DNA of 64,000 bases, taken from NCBI GenBank assembly GCA_020152595.1, contig JAIGNY010002754.1:248001-312000 (forward strand). The letters run 5' to 3'. Positions 23,175 through 34,015 of the stretch are shown here, in pieces. The position numbers and the translations under genes are program-made. The DNA is from Chiridota heheva (Eukaryota; Echinodermata; Holothuroidea; Apodida; Chiridotidae). The notes below the pieces were generated by a model. That model made no database searches, had not been told where the DNA came from, and worked only from the letters and a program-made list of their open reading frames with translations. Position 1 is the stretch's first letter. Every line of letters starts with the position of its first letter.

Positions 23175-25656
23175 AGGTTCATGCATATAGCAGTTGTCTT
23201 TTAGTTGCACTATAGAACCCAGGTCCATGCATGTAGCAGCTGTGTTTCTATTGTACTATAGAACCCAGGTCCATGCATGTAGCAGCTGTCTTTCTATTGT
23301 ACTATAGAACCCAGGTCCATGCATGTAGCAGCTGTCTTTCTTTTGCACTATAGAACCCAGGTCCATGCATGTAGCAGCTGTCTTTCTATTGTACTATAGA
23401 ACCCAGGTCCATGCATGTAGCAGCTGTCTTTCTGTTGTACTATAGAACGCAGGTCCATGCATGTAGCAGCTGTCTTTCTGTTGTACTATAGAACGCAGGT
23501 CCATGCATGTAGCAGCTGTCTTTCTATTGTACTATAGAACCCAGGTCCATGCATGTAGCAGCTGTCTTTCTGTTGTACTATATAACCCAGGTCCATACAT
23601 GTAGCAGCTGTCTTTCTATTGTACTATATAACCCAGGTCCATGCATATAGCAGCTGTCTTTCTATTGTACTATAGAACCCAGGTCCATGCATGTAGCAGC
23701 TGTCTTTCTGTTGTACTATAGAACGCAGGTCCATGCATGTAACAGCTGTCTTTCTATTGTACAATAGAACCCAGCCCCATGCATGTAGCAGCTGTCTTTC
23801 TGTTGTACTATATAACCCAGGTTCATGCATGTAGCAGCTGTCTTTCTATTGTACTATAGAACGCAGGTCCATGCATGTAGCAGATGTCTTTCTATTGTAC
23901 TATAGAACGCAGGTCCATGCATGTAGCAGCTGTCTTTCTATTGTACTATAGAACGCAGGTCCATGCATGTAGCAGCTGTCTTTCTATTGTACTATAGAAC
24001 GCAGGTCCATGCATGTAGCAGCTGTCTTTCTATTGTACTATAGAACGCAGGTCCATGCATGTAGCAGCTGTCTTTCTATTGTACTATAGAACGCAGGTCC
24101 ATGCATGTAGCAGCTGTCTTTCTATTGTACTATAGAACCCAGGTCCATGCATGTAGCAGCTGTCTTTCTATTGTACTATAGAACGCAGGTCCATGCATGT
24201 AGCAGCTGTCTTTCTATTGTACTATAGAACCCAGGTCCATGCATGTAGCAGCTGTCTTTCTATTGTACTATAGAACCCAGGTCCATGCATGTAGCAGCTG
24301 TCTTTCTATTGTACTATAGAACCCAGGTCCATGCATGTAGCAGCTGTCTTTCTGTTGTACTATAGAACGCAGGTCCATGCATGTAGCAGCTGTCTTTCTA
24401 TTGTACTATAGAACCCAGGTCCATGCATGTAGCAGCTGTCTTTCTATTGTACTATAGAACCCAGGTCCATGCATGTAGCAGCTGTCTTTCTATTGTACTA
24501 TAGAACCTGGACCATGCATGTAGCAGCTGTCTTTCTATTGCACTATAGAACCCAGGTCCATGCATGTAGCAGCTGTCTTTCTATTGTACTATAGAACCCA
24601 GGTCCATGCATGTAGCAGCTGTCTTTCTATTGTACTATAGAACCCAGGTCCATGCATGTAGCAGCTGTCTTTCTATTGTACTATAGAACCCAGGTCCATG
24701 CATGTAGCAGCTGTCTTTCTATTGTACTATAGAACCCAGGTCCATGCATGTAGCAGCTGTCTTTCCATTGTACTATAGAACCCAGGTCCATGCATGTAGC
24801 AGCTGTCTTTCTATTGTACTATAGAACCCATGTCCATGCATGTAGCAGCTGTCTTTCTATTGTACTATAGAACCCAGGTCCATACATGTAGCAGCTGTCT
24901 TTCTATTGTACTATAGAACGCAGGTCCATGCATGTAGCAGCTGTCTTTCTAGTGTATTATAGAACCCAGGCCCATGCATGTAGCAGCTGTCTTTCTATTG
25001 TACTATAGAAGCCAGGTCCATGCATGTAGCAGCTGTCTTTCTATTGTACAATAGAACCCAGGTCCATGCATGTAGCAGCTGTCTTTCTGTTGTACTATAT
25101 AACCCAGGTTCATGCATGTAGCAGCTGTCTTTCTATTGTACTATAGAACCCAGGTCCATGCATGTAGCAGCTGTCTTTCTAGTGTACTATAGAACCCAGG
25201 TCCATGCATGTAGCAGCTGTCTTTCTATTGTACTATAGAACCCAGGTCCATGCATGTAGCAGCTGTCTTTCTATTGTACTATAGAACCCAGGTCCATGCA
25301 TGTAGCAGCTGTCTTTCTATTGTACTATAGAACGCAGGTCCATGCATGTAGCAGCTGTCTTTCTATTGTACTATAGAACCCAGGTCCATGCATGTAGCAG
25401 CTGTCTTTCTATTGTACTATAGAACCCAGGTCCATGCATGTAGCAGCTGTCTTTCTATTGTACTATAGAACCCAGGTCCATGCATGTAGCAGCTGTTTCT
25501 CTATTGTACTATAGAACCCAGGTCCATGCATGTAGCAGCTGTCTTTCTATTGTACTAAAGAACCCAGGCCCATGCATGTAGCAGCTGTCTTTCTATTGTA
25601 CTATAGAACCCAGGTCCATGCATGTAGCAGCTGTCTTTCTATTGTACTATAGAACC
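23175..25656. repeat. 46-bp minisatellite, about 54 copies
   Basis: The unit is GCATGTAGCAGCTGTCTTTC, then TATTGTACTATAGAACCCAG, then GTCCAT. Two main variants alternate in patches, GAACCCAGG and GAACGCAGG, with the latter concentrated at about 23840-24120. Each unit contains the palindromes ATGCAT and CAGCTG. The last unit ends cleanly at GAACC and is followed by unique DNA. Confidence 0.96.
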
Positions 25657-25904
25657 GTCTCTTCATCATGTGTTGAGGTATTTGAAGCTTTTGCTGGTCA
25701 TTGTCTTTTTATACTTCGAGAATAACTTGTGAAAAATTGGAAGTGAGACATATTTAACAGGGATTGAGATCGACAGAACAGAGCGGTAAATATACACATA
25801 AACACAATCAACTATCACTACACTTAATAATTATGTGACATGTGTACAAGTTCCTAAATCACATCATTCTAATTCCTGCATATATCTACATAGGGCCTAC
25901 ATTC

Positions 25905-26215
25905 CCAACTAGCAGGCGACATGATTGCATTACTATTATGTTGTATATTTTATCACGTTCGTCACATGTGCAAAATTTGTTTCGACCAACGCAACGATGT
26001 CACCGTCTAGTGAGAGGCAAGTGGGCCTGTTTTTTTTTATTTGCCAACTTTCTTCAGAGTTTGTCTGTATGGGGCGAATGAGGGCCATTCTAATTGTGAT
26101 TTTTTTAAACTTTTACAACATTTCTACACATTTTAAAATTTGATTTATGCCTATACGATCAAGGCCTAACTTATATCGTAACTACCGTAACATATGACGT
26201 ACTTACGCAAAAATG
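25905..26215 (+). repeat. REP-D copy 1
   Basis: CTAGCAGGCGACATGATTGC, ATTTTATCAC, GTGAGAGGCAAG and a GATCAAGGCCTAACTT block occur in the same order at 44950-45282 with diverged spacing. The pair are copies of one unknown dispersed repeat. An open frame starting MSPSSERQVGLFF lies inside but does not continue in the other copy. Confidence 0.65.
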
Positions 26216-26581
26216 TATTTGTATTTGAAGGACTCCCCCTCCCTTCCCCCCCTTATAATCTTTTTGGGAGATGATTCGATATTTTTTCTTGATGTGTACA
26301 GCTAACAGCTTAATAGCAGTCCTTGAGAACCACTTTCCTATTTATTATGTTCTATTGTGGTATTCATTTTCCCAGGGACTCTACTACATGCCAACAAGTC
26401 TGGTTACTTAGCAACCAACTTAATATTTATCATCTTATTCAATCTTTTTGTCTGACTAAATTTTCTAAGAGAATGAAAATTTTTCTTCTATTCTTGAAAT
26501 GAAAAGCAGACATTATAGAAATGTTTATATTTTCAACATTATTGCAAATCATGTGTTTTTCTATTATTTTTGCTTTTGTAG
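26216..26581. other. No gene recognised
   Basis: AT-rich DNA with a C-rich patch at 26232-26255. The end of the interval carries a strong polypyrimidine tract and TAG acceptor next to the exon candidate at 26582. Confidence 0.5.
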
Positions 26582-26684
26582 TTCACAATGCTGGAAATCT
26601 GATCCAAGTAATGATTTGTGTAAAATGCTAGGGAGATTCACATGCATGACCAGGTCAAACACAAATATCAACAAGGCAATATGA
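26582..26684 (+). other. Possible terminal coding exon
   Basis: A strong acceptor (TATTATTTTTGCTTTTGTAG) precedes an open frame that ends at a TGA at 26682-26684. The frame reads SQCWKSDPSNDLCKMLGRF and then FTCMTRSNTNINKAI; three Cys suggest an extracellular segment. No family is recognised and the chance of a spurious acceptor is considerable. Confidence 0.25.
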
Positions 26685-26764
26685 AAAGTCCTCATGGGCC
26701 AATTAATTGCATTAACAGCAGTTACAAATGCAATAAGAAATCAATTAGAAGAAAGGATGGTAAA

Positions 26765-27470
26765 TAACAAGTAAAAGTTGAACTGGTGATGCTGTTTAGC
26801 ACAAAGTGAAGCCGGTATAAATTGGATGGGGCTGTTAATTTTGAAAGTGACAGAATAACACCTACTACGTCTGTGAGGAACCTTGGTGTTGTATTTGACA
26901 GTGATATGTCCATGAAAAAGCATGTCAACCAAGGCAGCCGGTCTTGCTATGCGCACATCAGGAACATCGGACGGATACGCCCATTGCTGAATACAGAAGC
27001 CACCGAATCTTTAGTACAGTTTGATTACCTTGCGACTTGACTACTGTAATGCGCTACTGTGTGGTGTAACAGACTCTTTAACCGGTAAAGTACAGCGTGT
27101 TCAGAACACAGCAGCCCGCGTAATCACTGGCACAAGAAGATCTGAACACATTACACCTGTGCTGAAGGAGCTCCACTGGCTTTCCGTGGGTTACCGTATT
27201 GAGTACAAGGTCATCATGCACACTTTCCGGGCACTATGTGGCTTATCACCTTGTTATATGACGAATATGTTTAAACTGTATACTCCAGCGCGTGCACTCA
27301 GGTCAAGTAGATCTTCAAGTCTCATGGTACCACGAACAAAAACTGTCAGTTATGGTGACAAATCTTTTAGAACAATAGCATCAGCACTCTGGGACATCCT
27401 TCAAAGTGATATCCGAGACTGTTCAGATTTGAACACTTTTTAAATCTTCATTAAAAACATATCTACTTAA
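26765..27470 (+). pseudogene. CR1/L2/Rex1-like LINE relic, 3' part of ORF2
   Basis: The frames give SVRNLGVVFDSDMSMKKHV (thumb region after the RT catalytic core), then LRLDYCNALLCGV, LQ/VQRVQNTAARVITG, HITPVLKELHWLSV and the conserved end LWDILQSDIRDCSDLNTF. This is the standard C-terminal order of CR1/L2-clade ORF2. A shift near 27020 separates the two frames and another stop falls at 27443. The 5' two-thirds (endonuclease and RT core) are absent, as expected for 5'-truncated LINE copies. Confidence 0.85.
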
Positions 27471-27561
27471 GCTAGCATATGGAGTAGAACTTCTAATTAT
27501 ATCAATTTATATTATATTTCATGTACAGTGCTTATGAGTATGTTTATTTTCATGAATTTTA

Positions 27562-27718
27562 GCACAATAATAATAAGAATAATAACAATAAGAATAACAA
27601 TAACACTATAATAATAATAACGTTAATGGTAATGCTACTACTACTACTACTACTACTACTACTGATACTGCTACTGCTACTAATACTAATACTTATAATA
27701 ATGATAATAATAATAAAG
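27562..27718. repeat. Compound trinucleotide microsatellite
   Basis: Imperfect (AAT)n, (AATAAC)n and (CTA)n runs follow the LINE's 3' end. They may have grown from the LINE tail. Confidence 0.9.
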
Positions 27719-27719
27719 T

Positions 27720-28454
27720 ATATGGCTAATATAGGCATTAAAGGCCTTGTCAGAATTTGATCATTTTTCTTAGTAAAAAAAATAGCATCATTAATTTTCA
27801 ATACTCACTCCTTTGATGATTGCTTCCTTTAGATTTATTTTTTGGGGCAGAATTAAAACGTTCTCTGTAACAAATCTTGTAATCCCTCTTTCCACAGACC
27901 CAACTTGTCACCCCTCCTCCATCCCACTTGACTTATAAAAAATATGTCATGGAAATTCTTGATTCATGATGTGAAATTATGTTTCAGGCACTTTTATATC
28001 TTCAATGCATCTTTACACAGAGGATTTCTGGAGCAATATCGTGACCTCAGTCACATGAATGCACTGAACCCTAAAACATCAGAATTGTAATTATGAGAAA
28101 GAAGTAAAAAAAAAAAATGCTGTAAAATACATTTTTCAAGTTTTCAGACATGACTTTTTGCTATCTCAAATTGATTTTCAGGCATTGCAAATTACCATAA
28201 AATCTATCAGCTTTGTCGAATGCTGATGGCATGAATTTTGCTTTATCAAAAGAACCGCCACTGCAGCCAATGATGAAGGTTTCTCTGATGGGTGAAATCA
28301 TCTAAGCAGATCCTTTATTCAAATTAGTGCAGATAGGCTGAAGGACAGATTAAAAAGGAAACTGGATAATTTTACTCCTGATGAATATCATTCTTGTGAT
28401 TTAAGAGGCAGAATTTTAAATCAAAACAGCAGCAATAGCTCCAACTCTCTGAAA
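27720..28454. other. No gene recognised
   Basis: AT-rich DNA. Two pyrimidine-TTTCAG strings (about 27985 and 28182) look like splice acceptors but no frame or donor supports exons. Confidence 0.5.
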
Positions 28455-28541
28455 TTAAATATAAATTATATGTTTGGGAGGACTTTGTGCAAAACCCATG
28501 AATGATTGATGGACCATTCCTCCTAAAGATGGTTATTTCCT
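28455..28541 (-). repeat. REP-A2 fragment
   Basis: The reverse complement matches 50315-50405 (ATGGTCCATCAATCATTCAT, then TTTGCACAAAGTCCTCCCAA). Its outer 50 bases are related to the start of REP-A. CATGA lies at the border (28542-28546), as at 50310-50314. The neighbouring LINE starts immediately after it. Confidence 0.7.
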
Positions 28542-28546
28542 CATGA

Positions 28547-30006
28547 AGGTATGTTTTGCTCAGATAGCACCAATTTTCACTGAAATATTTCAGGATACAA
28601 TTGATACTGGTGAGATCCCTGTTAATTGGAAAATATCCGCAATCTCCCCAGTGCCAAAATCAAATACAGTTACCACCCTCAATGACTATCGTCCAGTGGC
28701 ACTTATTTAGATCATAATGAAATGTCTTGAAAAACTTATTCTCAGGTTTTTGCTATATGAGAATGGTGTTATTTTAGATCCTAGGCAATTTGCCTACAGA
28801 GACAAAAGAAGTGTTGATGATGCAGTCATCATGTGTTAATGTTTTTGCATAAGATTCTTGAACACTTGGAAACACCAAATTCCTTTGTTCGGGCTACATT
28901 TGTCGACTTCTCAAGTGCTCTTAATTTCATCCAGCCGCACGTGCTGATAAACAAACTGTTAGGTATGGGTGTCAATTGTAGGTTATTATGATGGATCTTA
29001 AATTATTTTAGAGTCAGACCACAGTTTATTAAGATGAATGGCTTATGCTCTGATGTTTGGTCCATTAGTACAGGTGCGCCCCAAGGTTGTTGTCTGTCTC
29101 CTATCCTCTTTTGCTTGTACACTAATGACTGCAGAAGTAATCATGAAGTTTGCTCAATTATCAAATATGCTGACGATACTGTGATAACCGGTTACCTTTA
29201 TAATAACACTACTGCTCCGTATGAGGATGAAATTGGTGATTTTGCTACTTAGTGCAATCAAAACTATCTGATATTGAAATGTAAAAAAAACCAAGGAGAT
29301 GGTGTTTGATTTTGGGAAACGGTTATGTGATCGTGCTCCAATCAGGATTAATAACGAGGTTGTTGAACAGGTGGACCATTACAAACATCTAGGCACTATC
29401 ATTGACCGTAAACTTACCTTTAAAGACCAGGCTGATGCAACTAGAACCACGGCGTACCAAAGGTTGTATTTTTTACGAAAATTGAATTACTTTAAAGTTG
29501 ACAATATTATTCTTAAGCTCTTTTACCAGTCAGGAATACAAAGCGTGTTGACTTTCAGTATTATCTGTATATTCGGGCAGCTTACAAAAGATTTAACTAG
29601 TAAATTGGAGAAGATTGTAAGGGCCGCAAGCTGTGTTGTTGGTGATGACATATGTCTGATGTCCGTCTCTGATCTCTACAATAACATGATGCACCGACAA
29701 ATAACTAAAATATTAAATGACAACACACATCCGCTCTTCCCACTATATATTTTCTGCCGTTCATGGAAAGACTGTGTATGCCACGGTCCAAGCATAACAG
29801 ATGCAGGTTTTCATTTGTACCCAACTCTATTTCCCTATTTAACTTGAAAGTGGTCCAATAGTTTGTGTTTTTATATTTGAAGTCAATTTTTTATATTGAT
29901 TTATATATGTATATGTGTATATACGTATATGTGTGTGTATGTATGTATGCATATGTATGTATGTGGGCGGTCCTATATATATATATATATATAAAATATA
30001 TATATG

Positions 30007-30090
<84 letters not shown>

Positions 30091-30094
30091 CATA

Positions 30095-30135
<41 letters not shown>

Positions 30136-30357
30136 TTACATCTCTTAAACATTATTGTATTTTACCATTTACTAATATTTACCAGAATTTTTATTTTCCC
30201 TAATTTACTGTTTTTTATATAACATGCAACTTTTATATTTATAACTTTTATATTTAAATTTCTTTTTAAATATCTTTGTACCTTTTGCTACAGGGCGACA
30301 AATTTCCATATTTTGTTGTGGACGAAATCAATTTATCTTATCTTATCTCAACTACCA
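28547..30357 (+). pseudogene. Rex1/CR1-like LINE, 5'-truncated, with 3' tail
   Basis: RT blocks in order: APIFTEIFQDTIDTGEIP, ISPVPKSNTVTTLNDYRPVA, then FVDFSSALNFIQPHVLINKL, STGAPQGCCLSPILF (about 29070-29115), the catalytic IKYADDTVI (about 29158-29190), YKHLGTIIDRKLTF and the C-terminal SGIQSVLTFSIICIFG. The YADD box is intact, and breaks are few: TAG at about 28708, TGA near 28990, TAG near 29250 and a shift at an A run (29282-29290). The coding part ends at 29847. A 3' UTR interrupted by an AT microsatellite follows, ending in ATTTATCTTATCTTATCTC, a short-repeat tail typical of the clade. It is the best preserved LINE here. Confidence 0.85.
29974..30135. repeat. (AT)n / TATACATA microsatellite in a LINE 3' UTR
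   Basis: Alternating TA with regular TACATA interruptions follows a TATGTATG-rich lead-in (29898-29965). Long Tyr-Ile frames over it are artefacts. Confidence 0.95.
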
Positions 30358-30359
30358 AC

Positions 30360-30866
30360 TACCTTGACCCTAACGCCAGTTCAGTTGCTTGGGATTTATA
30401 CAGAATTTGTGCATTTATTCAACCCCGAGGACATCAAAGGACGATAAACAAAGAATAGTAAACACAGAATTTTATACATTCAGATGACACAATACTCTTT
30501 CCATGTTTATACATACTTTTATTGGTTCATAAACACTTCCAGTAAAATAATATATACCCCGCAATATGGGAATATCTTCGAGCAAACCAAGCAACGTTAC
30601 GATTAACATTAGTCACCACATTCCTCGCAACCGCAGGATTGGCTGGAAGCTCCTGGAAAAATTAGTCGCAACAATAAACACTCGCAGTACATCCTGACGT
30701 AAGAACATATTAAAGACAAACGTCACAACCGGAAGCTTGACAACACAAAGGCCAGTGGACAACTCACTTGAAGACAAACATACATAGCATCAAACCCGGA
30801 AGTAATCATACCACAGAAACGTTTTTCTAAAGTGCGCCACACCATCAACCATCATTCCAACACAAA
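30360..30866. other. 5' flank of gypsy relic, possible leader remnant
   Basis: The sequence changes here to C- and A-richer DNA (for example ACACCATCAACCATCATTCC just before 30860), unlike the AT-rich flank. It may be leader or LTR remnant of the gypsy element, joined directly to the middle of its RT. No LTR pair or primer-binding site could be shown. Confidence 0.3.
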
Positions 30867-33352
30867 ATGGATCAAATCCTGGAGAAATGCCCTGGCACAG
30901 TGGATATAGCGGATGACGTTGGTGTGTCCGACAGTAATGAGGCAGAGCATGACAGAAATCTCCACACCGTCATGAAAGAAGCCAGAGAACACGGCCTGGT
31001 ATCTAACTTGGGCAAATGCGAGATAAAGAACTCAAGCATCAAATTCTTTGGGCTGATATACAACTCAGCAGGGGTACACCCAGATCCCGAAAAAATAAAG
31101 GCTATTCAAGCCATTAAGGAGCCAAATAATTTGAAAAAGCTGCAAACCTTTCTCGGTATAACAACATATATGTCGCCGTTTATACCAAACTTATCGACAC
31201 ACACAGCACCATAAAGAAGCTTGGTAAAGAAGTATGCCAGTTTCAAATGGTCTCCATCACACCAGATGGCTTTTGACACCATCAAATCACCTATATGCAC
31301 AGAAGTGACTCTTGGATATTTTGACCCACTCAAGGAAACCACCCTTCAGGTAGATGCATCCCTAAAAGGAGTTGGTGCTGCACTCATGCAAGACGGCAAA
31401 CCGGTGTGCTTGCCTCCAAATCATTCACCTCAACAGAACAGAGGTATGCTAACATAGAGAGAAATGTTAGCTGTTGTGTATGCGTGTGAAAAATTCCACA
31501 CATACGTATACGGCAGATACTTTGTGGTAGAATCAGACCAAAAGCCCTCGGAGATGATACATCTCAAAAACTTAAACGCTGCACCGTCACCGCGCCTACA
31601 GCGCATGCTGCTTAGACTGCAGGGATACGATGTAACAATCAAATATAAACCTGGTCCAGAAATGCACATCGCAATCTGATTGAACCCAATCCCAGGTGAA
31701 ATATTTGAGAAGACTGCAGTGAAAATATTCAGTTCTCTTCTGAGAAAATCAAACAATTTCAGAGGGCTGACCCCGAAGTAAAAGCTCTAAAAGAGATGAT
31801 CCTCCCAGGCTGGCCATAAAAGCAGCGCCAAGTTCTAACTCCACTATATCCGGCCTATTGGTCATATAGAGTAAATTATCCATTGAGGACGGTCTTCTTA
31901 TAAAAGGAGACCGAATTGTCATTCCCAAAAGTCTCCAATCAGACATTCTGAATCAGATACATGAATCACACCAAGCCACAACGCAGTGTCCACTTAGAGC
32001 AAAAACATGCATATTTTGGCACAATATCAACAAGGACATCAAGAACATGGAACAAACGTGTCCAATTTGCCATGAATTCTTAAAATCACAGCAATGTGAA
32101 ACACTTGAACCTTAGAAACATGAAGCAATATCTTTTCTTAGGAAAAATAGTCCGTCAATCATTCACAGTTAATGCACATTATTAACTCAGGCTTTATGAT
32201 ACACAGCTATTTGTATCACCAGTTTGAAAACAAACTTTTCCCACTAAGATACCTAACATGGGTGAGTGATTTCAATCACAAAAATGCCTTGATTATTCAG
32301 CTCTGGCTTTGTGTAATCTTACACACACAAATAGCCTTGGGCTACTTGCCAGATACACAATCATTGTTTGGAGTGAAAACACAATACACTGAACAGGAAG
32401 TCGGGTTGGTAATTGTCATACCTGAGTTTTTAGGATTAAGTCAGGTGTCGGGTGCAGGTACGCTTAAAGAAAAAACTTTCGGGCATGATACCCACACGTC
32501 CATGGCTAATTAGTGCTTCAGACATATTTACCATTCAAGGACTTGATTTTCTTTTAGCTTCTGACTATCATTCTAAATTCTTTTTTGTCAAACCCATCCC
32601 TAAGGGTAAATCAAAGAGCAACACAATCATCCTACTATTGACGGTTATTTTTGCCGAAGAAGGCATTCCTGAGAGACTGATATCTGACAATGTCAGTCAA
32701 TATGATAGCCAAAGCCTCAGAGATTTTTCAAAAACATGGGGATTCGACCATGTAACATTGAGTCCATGATACCCACAGTCGAATGGATTCATAGAACGAC
32801 AAGTTTAAATGGTCAAAATATGATCTTGAAGACAAGAAAGTCAAACACAAATATTCAACTTGCTTTACTCTGCCTTAGGTCGACACCTCTTGACAACCAT
32901 CTTCCTTCTTCTGCTGAATTACTCTATAGCCATAAAATTCGGTCAAATCTCCCTTCCAAAATTCTAACCACATCTCAAACAAAGACACTGTATCTGGCCA
33001 TCTACAGCACAGGCAGATGATGCAAAAGTCATATTTTGACAGATCAACATGTAACCTACCACCATTACACTCGGGTCAAAGGGTAAGAGTCCAAAACAAA
33101 GACTCTCGTAGGTCCCCTGCCACAGTTTTGAATCAGTGCCTAGAGCCCAGGTCCTACCAGATAAGGACAGAAGGTGTTAGTATTCTACGGCGAAACAGGC
33201 GTCATCTTTGTGAAACCGCGGAGAGAAGAGTAATATTCTATGAAAATAACAACAACACACATGAGGAACACACTAACAAGACAAAAACACAAGACAATAC
33301 ACAACAAAGCAACACAGAAAGTCACAACACACAATACTACACAAGATCTGGT
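30867..33352 (+). pseudogene. Ty3/gypsy LTR retrotransposon relic (RT, RNase H, integrase)
   Basis: The frame starts inside RT (MDQILEKCPG, then IADDVGVS with both catalytic Asp) and continues to the connection FFGLIYNSAGVHPDPEKI and LQTFLGITTYMSPFIP. RNase H follows with LQVDASLKGVGAALMQDGKP and REMLAVVYACEKFHTYVYGR. After RLQRMLLRLQGYDV comes integrase: zinc finger remnants (TCPICHEF region, about 32050), the DDE core LDFLLASDYHSKF, LISDN and NGFIERQ, and a C-terminal part with HSGQRVRVQNKDSRR and YYTRSG. Gag, protease and the RT fingers are missing. In-frame stops lie at 31212-31214, 31455-31457 and 31677-31679, others are in integrase, and frame shifts occur after 32800. A 360-bp REP-A insert splits integrase at 32124-32483. 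No LTRs are seen. Confidence 0.92.
32124..32483 (+). repeat. REP-A copy 2, nested in gypsy integrase
   Basis: The copy starts AGCAATATCTTTTCTTAGGA and ends AAACTTTCGGG. CATGA flanks both sides (32119-32123 and 32484-32488). Integrase coding stops just before (after CETLEP) and resumes just after with IPTRPW, so the insertion point in the host element is known to within a few bases. It is therefore younger than the gypsy copy. Its own open frame begins MHIINSGFMIHSYLYHQFEN and runs into gypsy sequence. Confidence 0.88.
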
Positions 33353-33353
33353 T

Positions 33354-33684
33354 GTAAGACCTCCGTGGTATAGTGGGCAGTGCTTTGTCCTCTCACGGTA
33401 CGTCCTGGGTAAGACCTCTGTGGTGTAGTGGTCAGTGCTTTGTCCTCTCACCCGCACGTCCTGAGTAAGACCTCCGTGGTGTAGTGTTTTGTCCTTTCAC
33501 CCGCACGTCCCGGGTAAGACCTCCGTGGTGTAGTGGTTAGTGCTTTGTCCTCTCACCCCACGTACCGGGTTCGAATCCCGGTGAGTCTGCAACAACTGGT
33601 TATCAAAGGCCATGGCCGTCTTGATATAATGTCCAGCACTGAATGCTTTCAGGATATTAACCCTTGCTATGCTATGCTAAGTCA
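33354..33684 (+). mobile_element. tRNA-derived SINE with multiplied tRNA head
   Basis: Four head units begin with GTAAGACCTCYGTGGTRTAG at 33354, 33409, 33465 and 33514. Only the last is complete, with an A box (TGGTGTAGTGG, 33526-33536), a B box (GGTTCGAATCC, 33568-33578) and a five-base-pair T stem (33565-33581). The acceptor and anticodon stems do not pair, so it is not a working tRNA gene. A body of about 75 bp follows, ending in a (TGCTA)n tail near 33665-33680, which is SINE structure. The first unit starts exactly where the gypsy coding sequence stops. Confidence 0.7.
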
Positions 33685-33689
33685 ACAAA

Positions 33690-34015
33690 CCAGATAGACT
33701 TACCATGTAAATAAAAACCCATAGTAGAGATAATGAAATATAGTATTTTACCTCATGTATTCCATATATAAATTTTCTGTCAATCCGTTGTGTCTAAATG
33801 CTCAGTGTTCCGGAAAGCAAAACTCAGATAAATGTTTCCAGATAATTAATTACTCTACAAATTTAAGAAAATATACAGATATATAAACCCTAAATGTAAA
33901 TATAGAAATGGTAAAAAAGGGTAAAGGAGGATGCATATGTACAATAAATGTGTAACATAGGAAATGCATAGAAAAAACCGACATTAGAAATAGTATAAAG
34001 CACGATTAATAAAAA
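33690..34015. other. Likely 3' UTR of the following minus-strand LINE
   Basis: AT-rich sequence between the SINE and the LINE's last coding residues. No open frame or motif is seen. Confidence 0.4.

Noticed and set aside
27559..27801. Ser/Ile-rich minus-strand frame
   Set aside because: It is a translation of trinucleotide microsatellites.
33514..33590. A functional tRNA gene
   Set aside because: A and B boxes are good but the acceptor and anticodon stems do not pair; a SINE tail follows.
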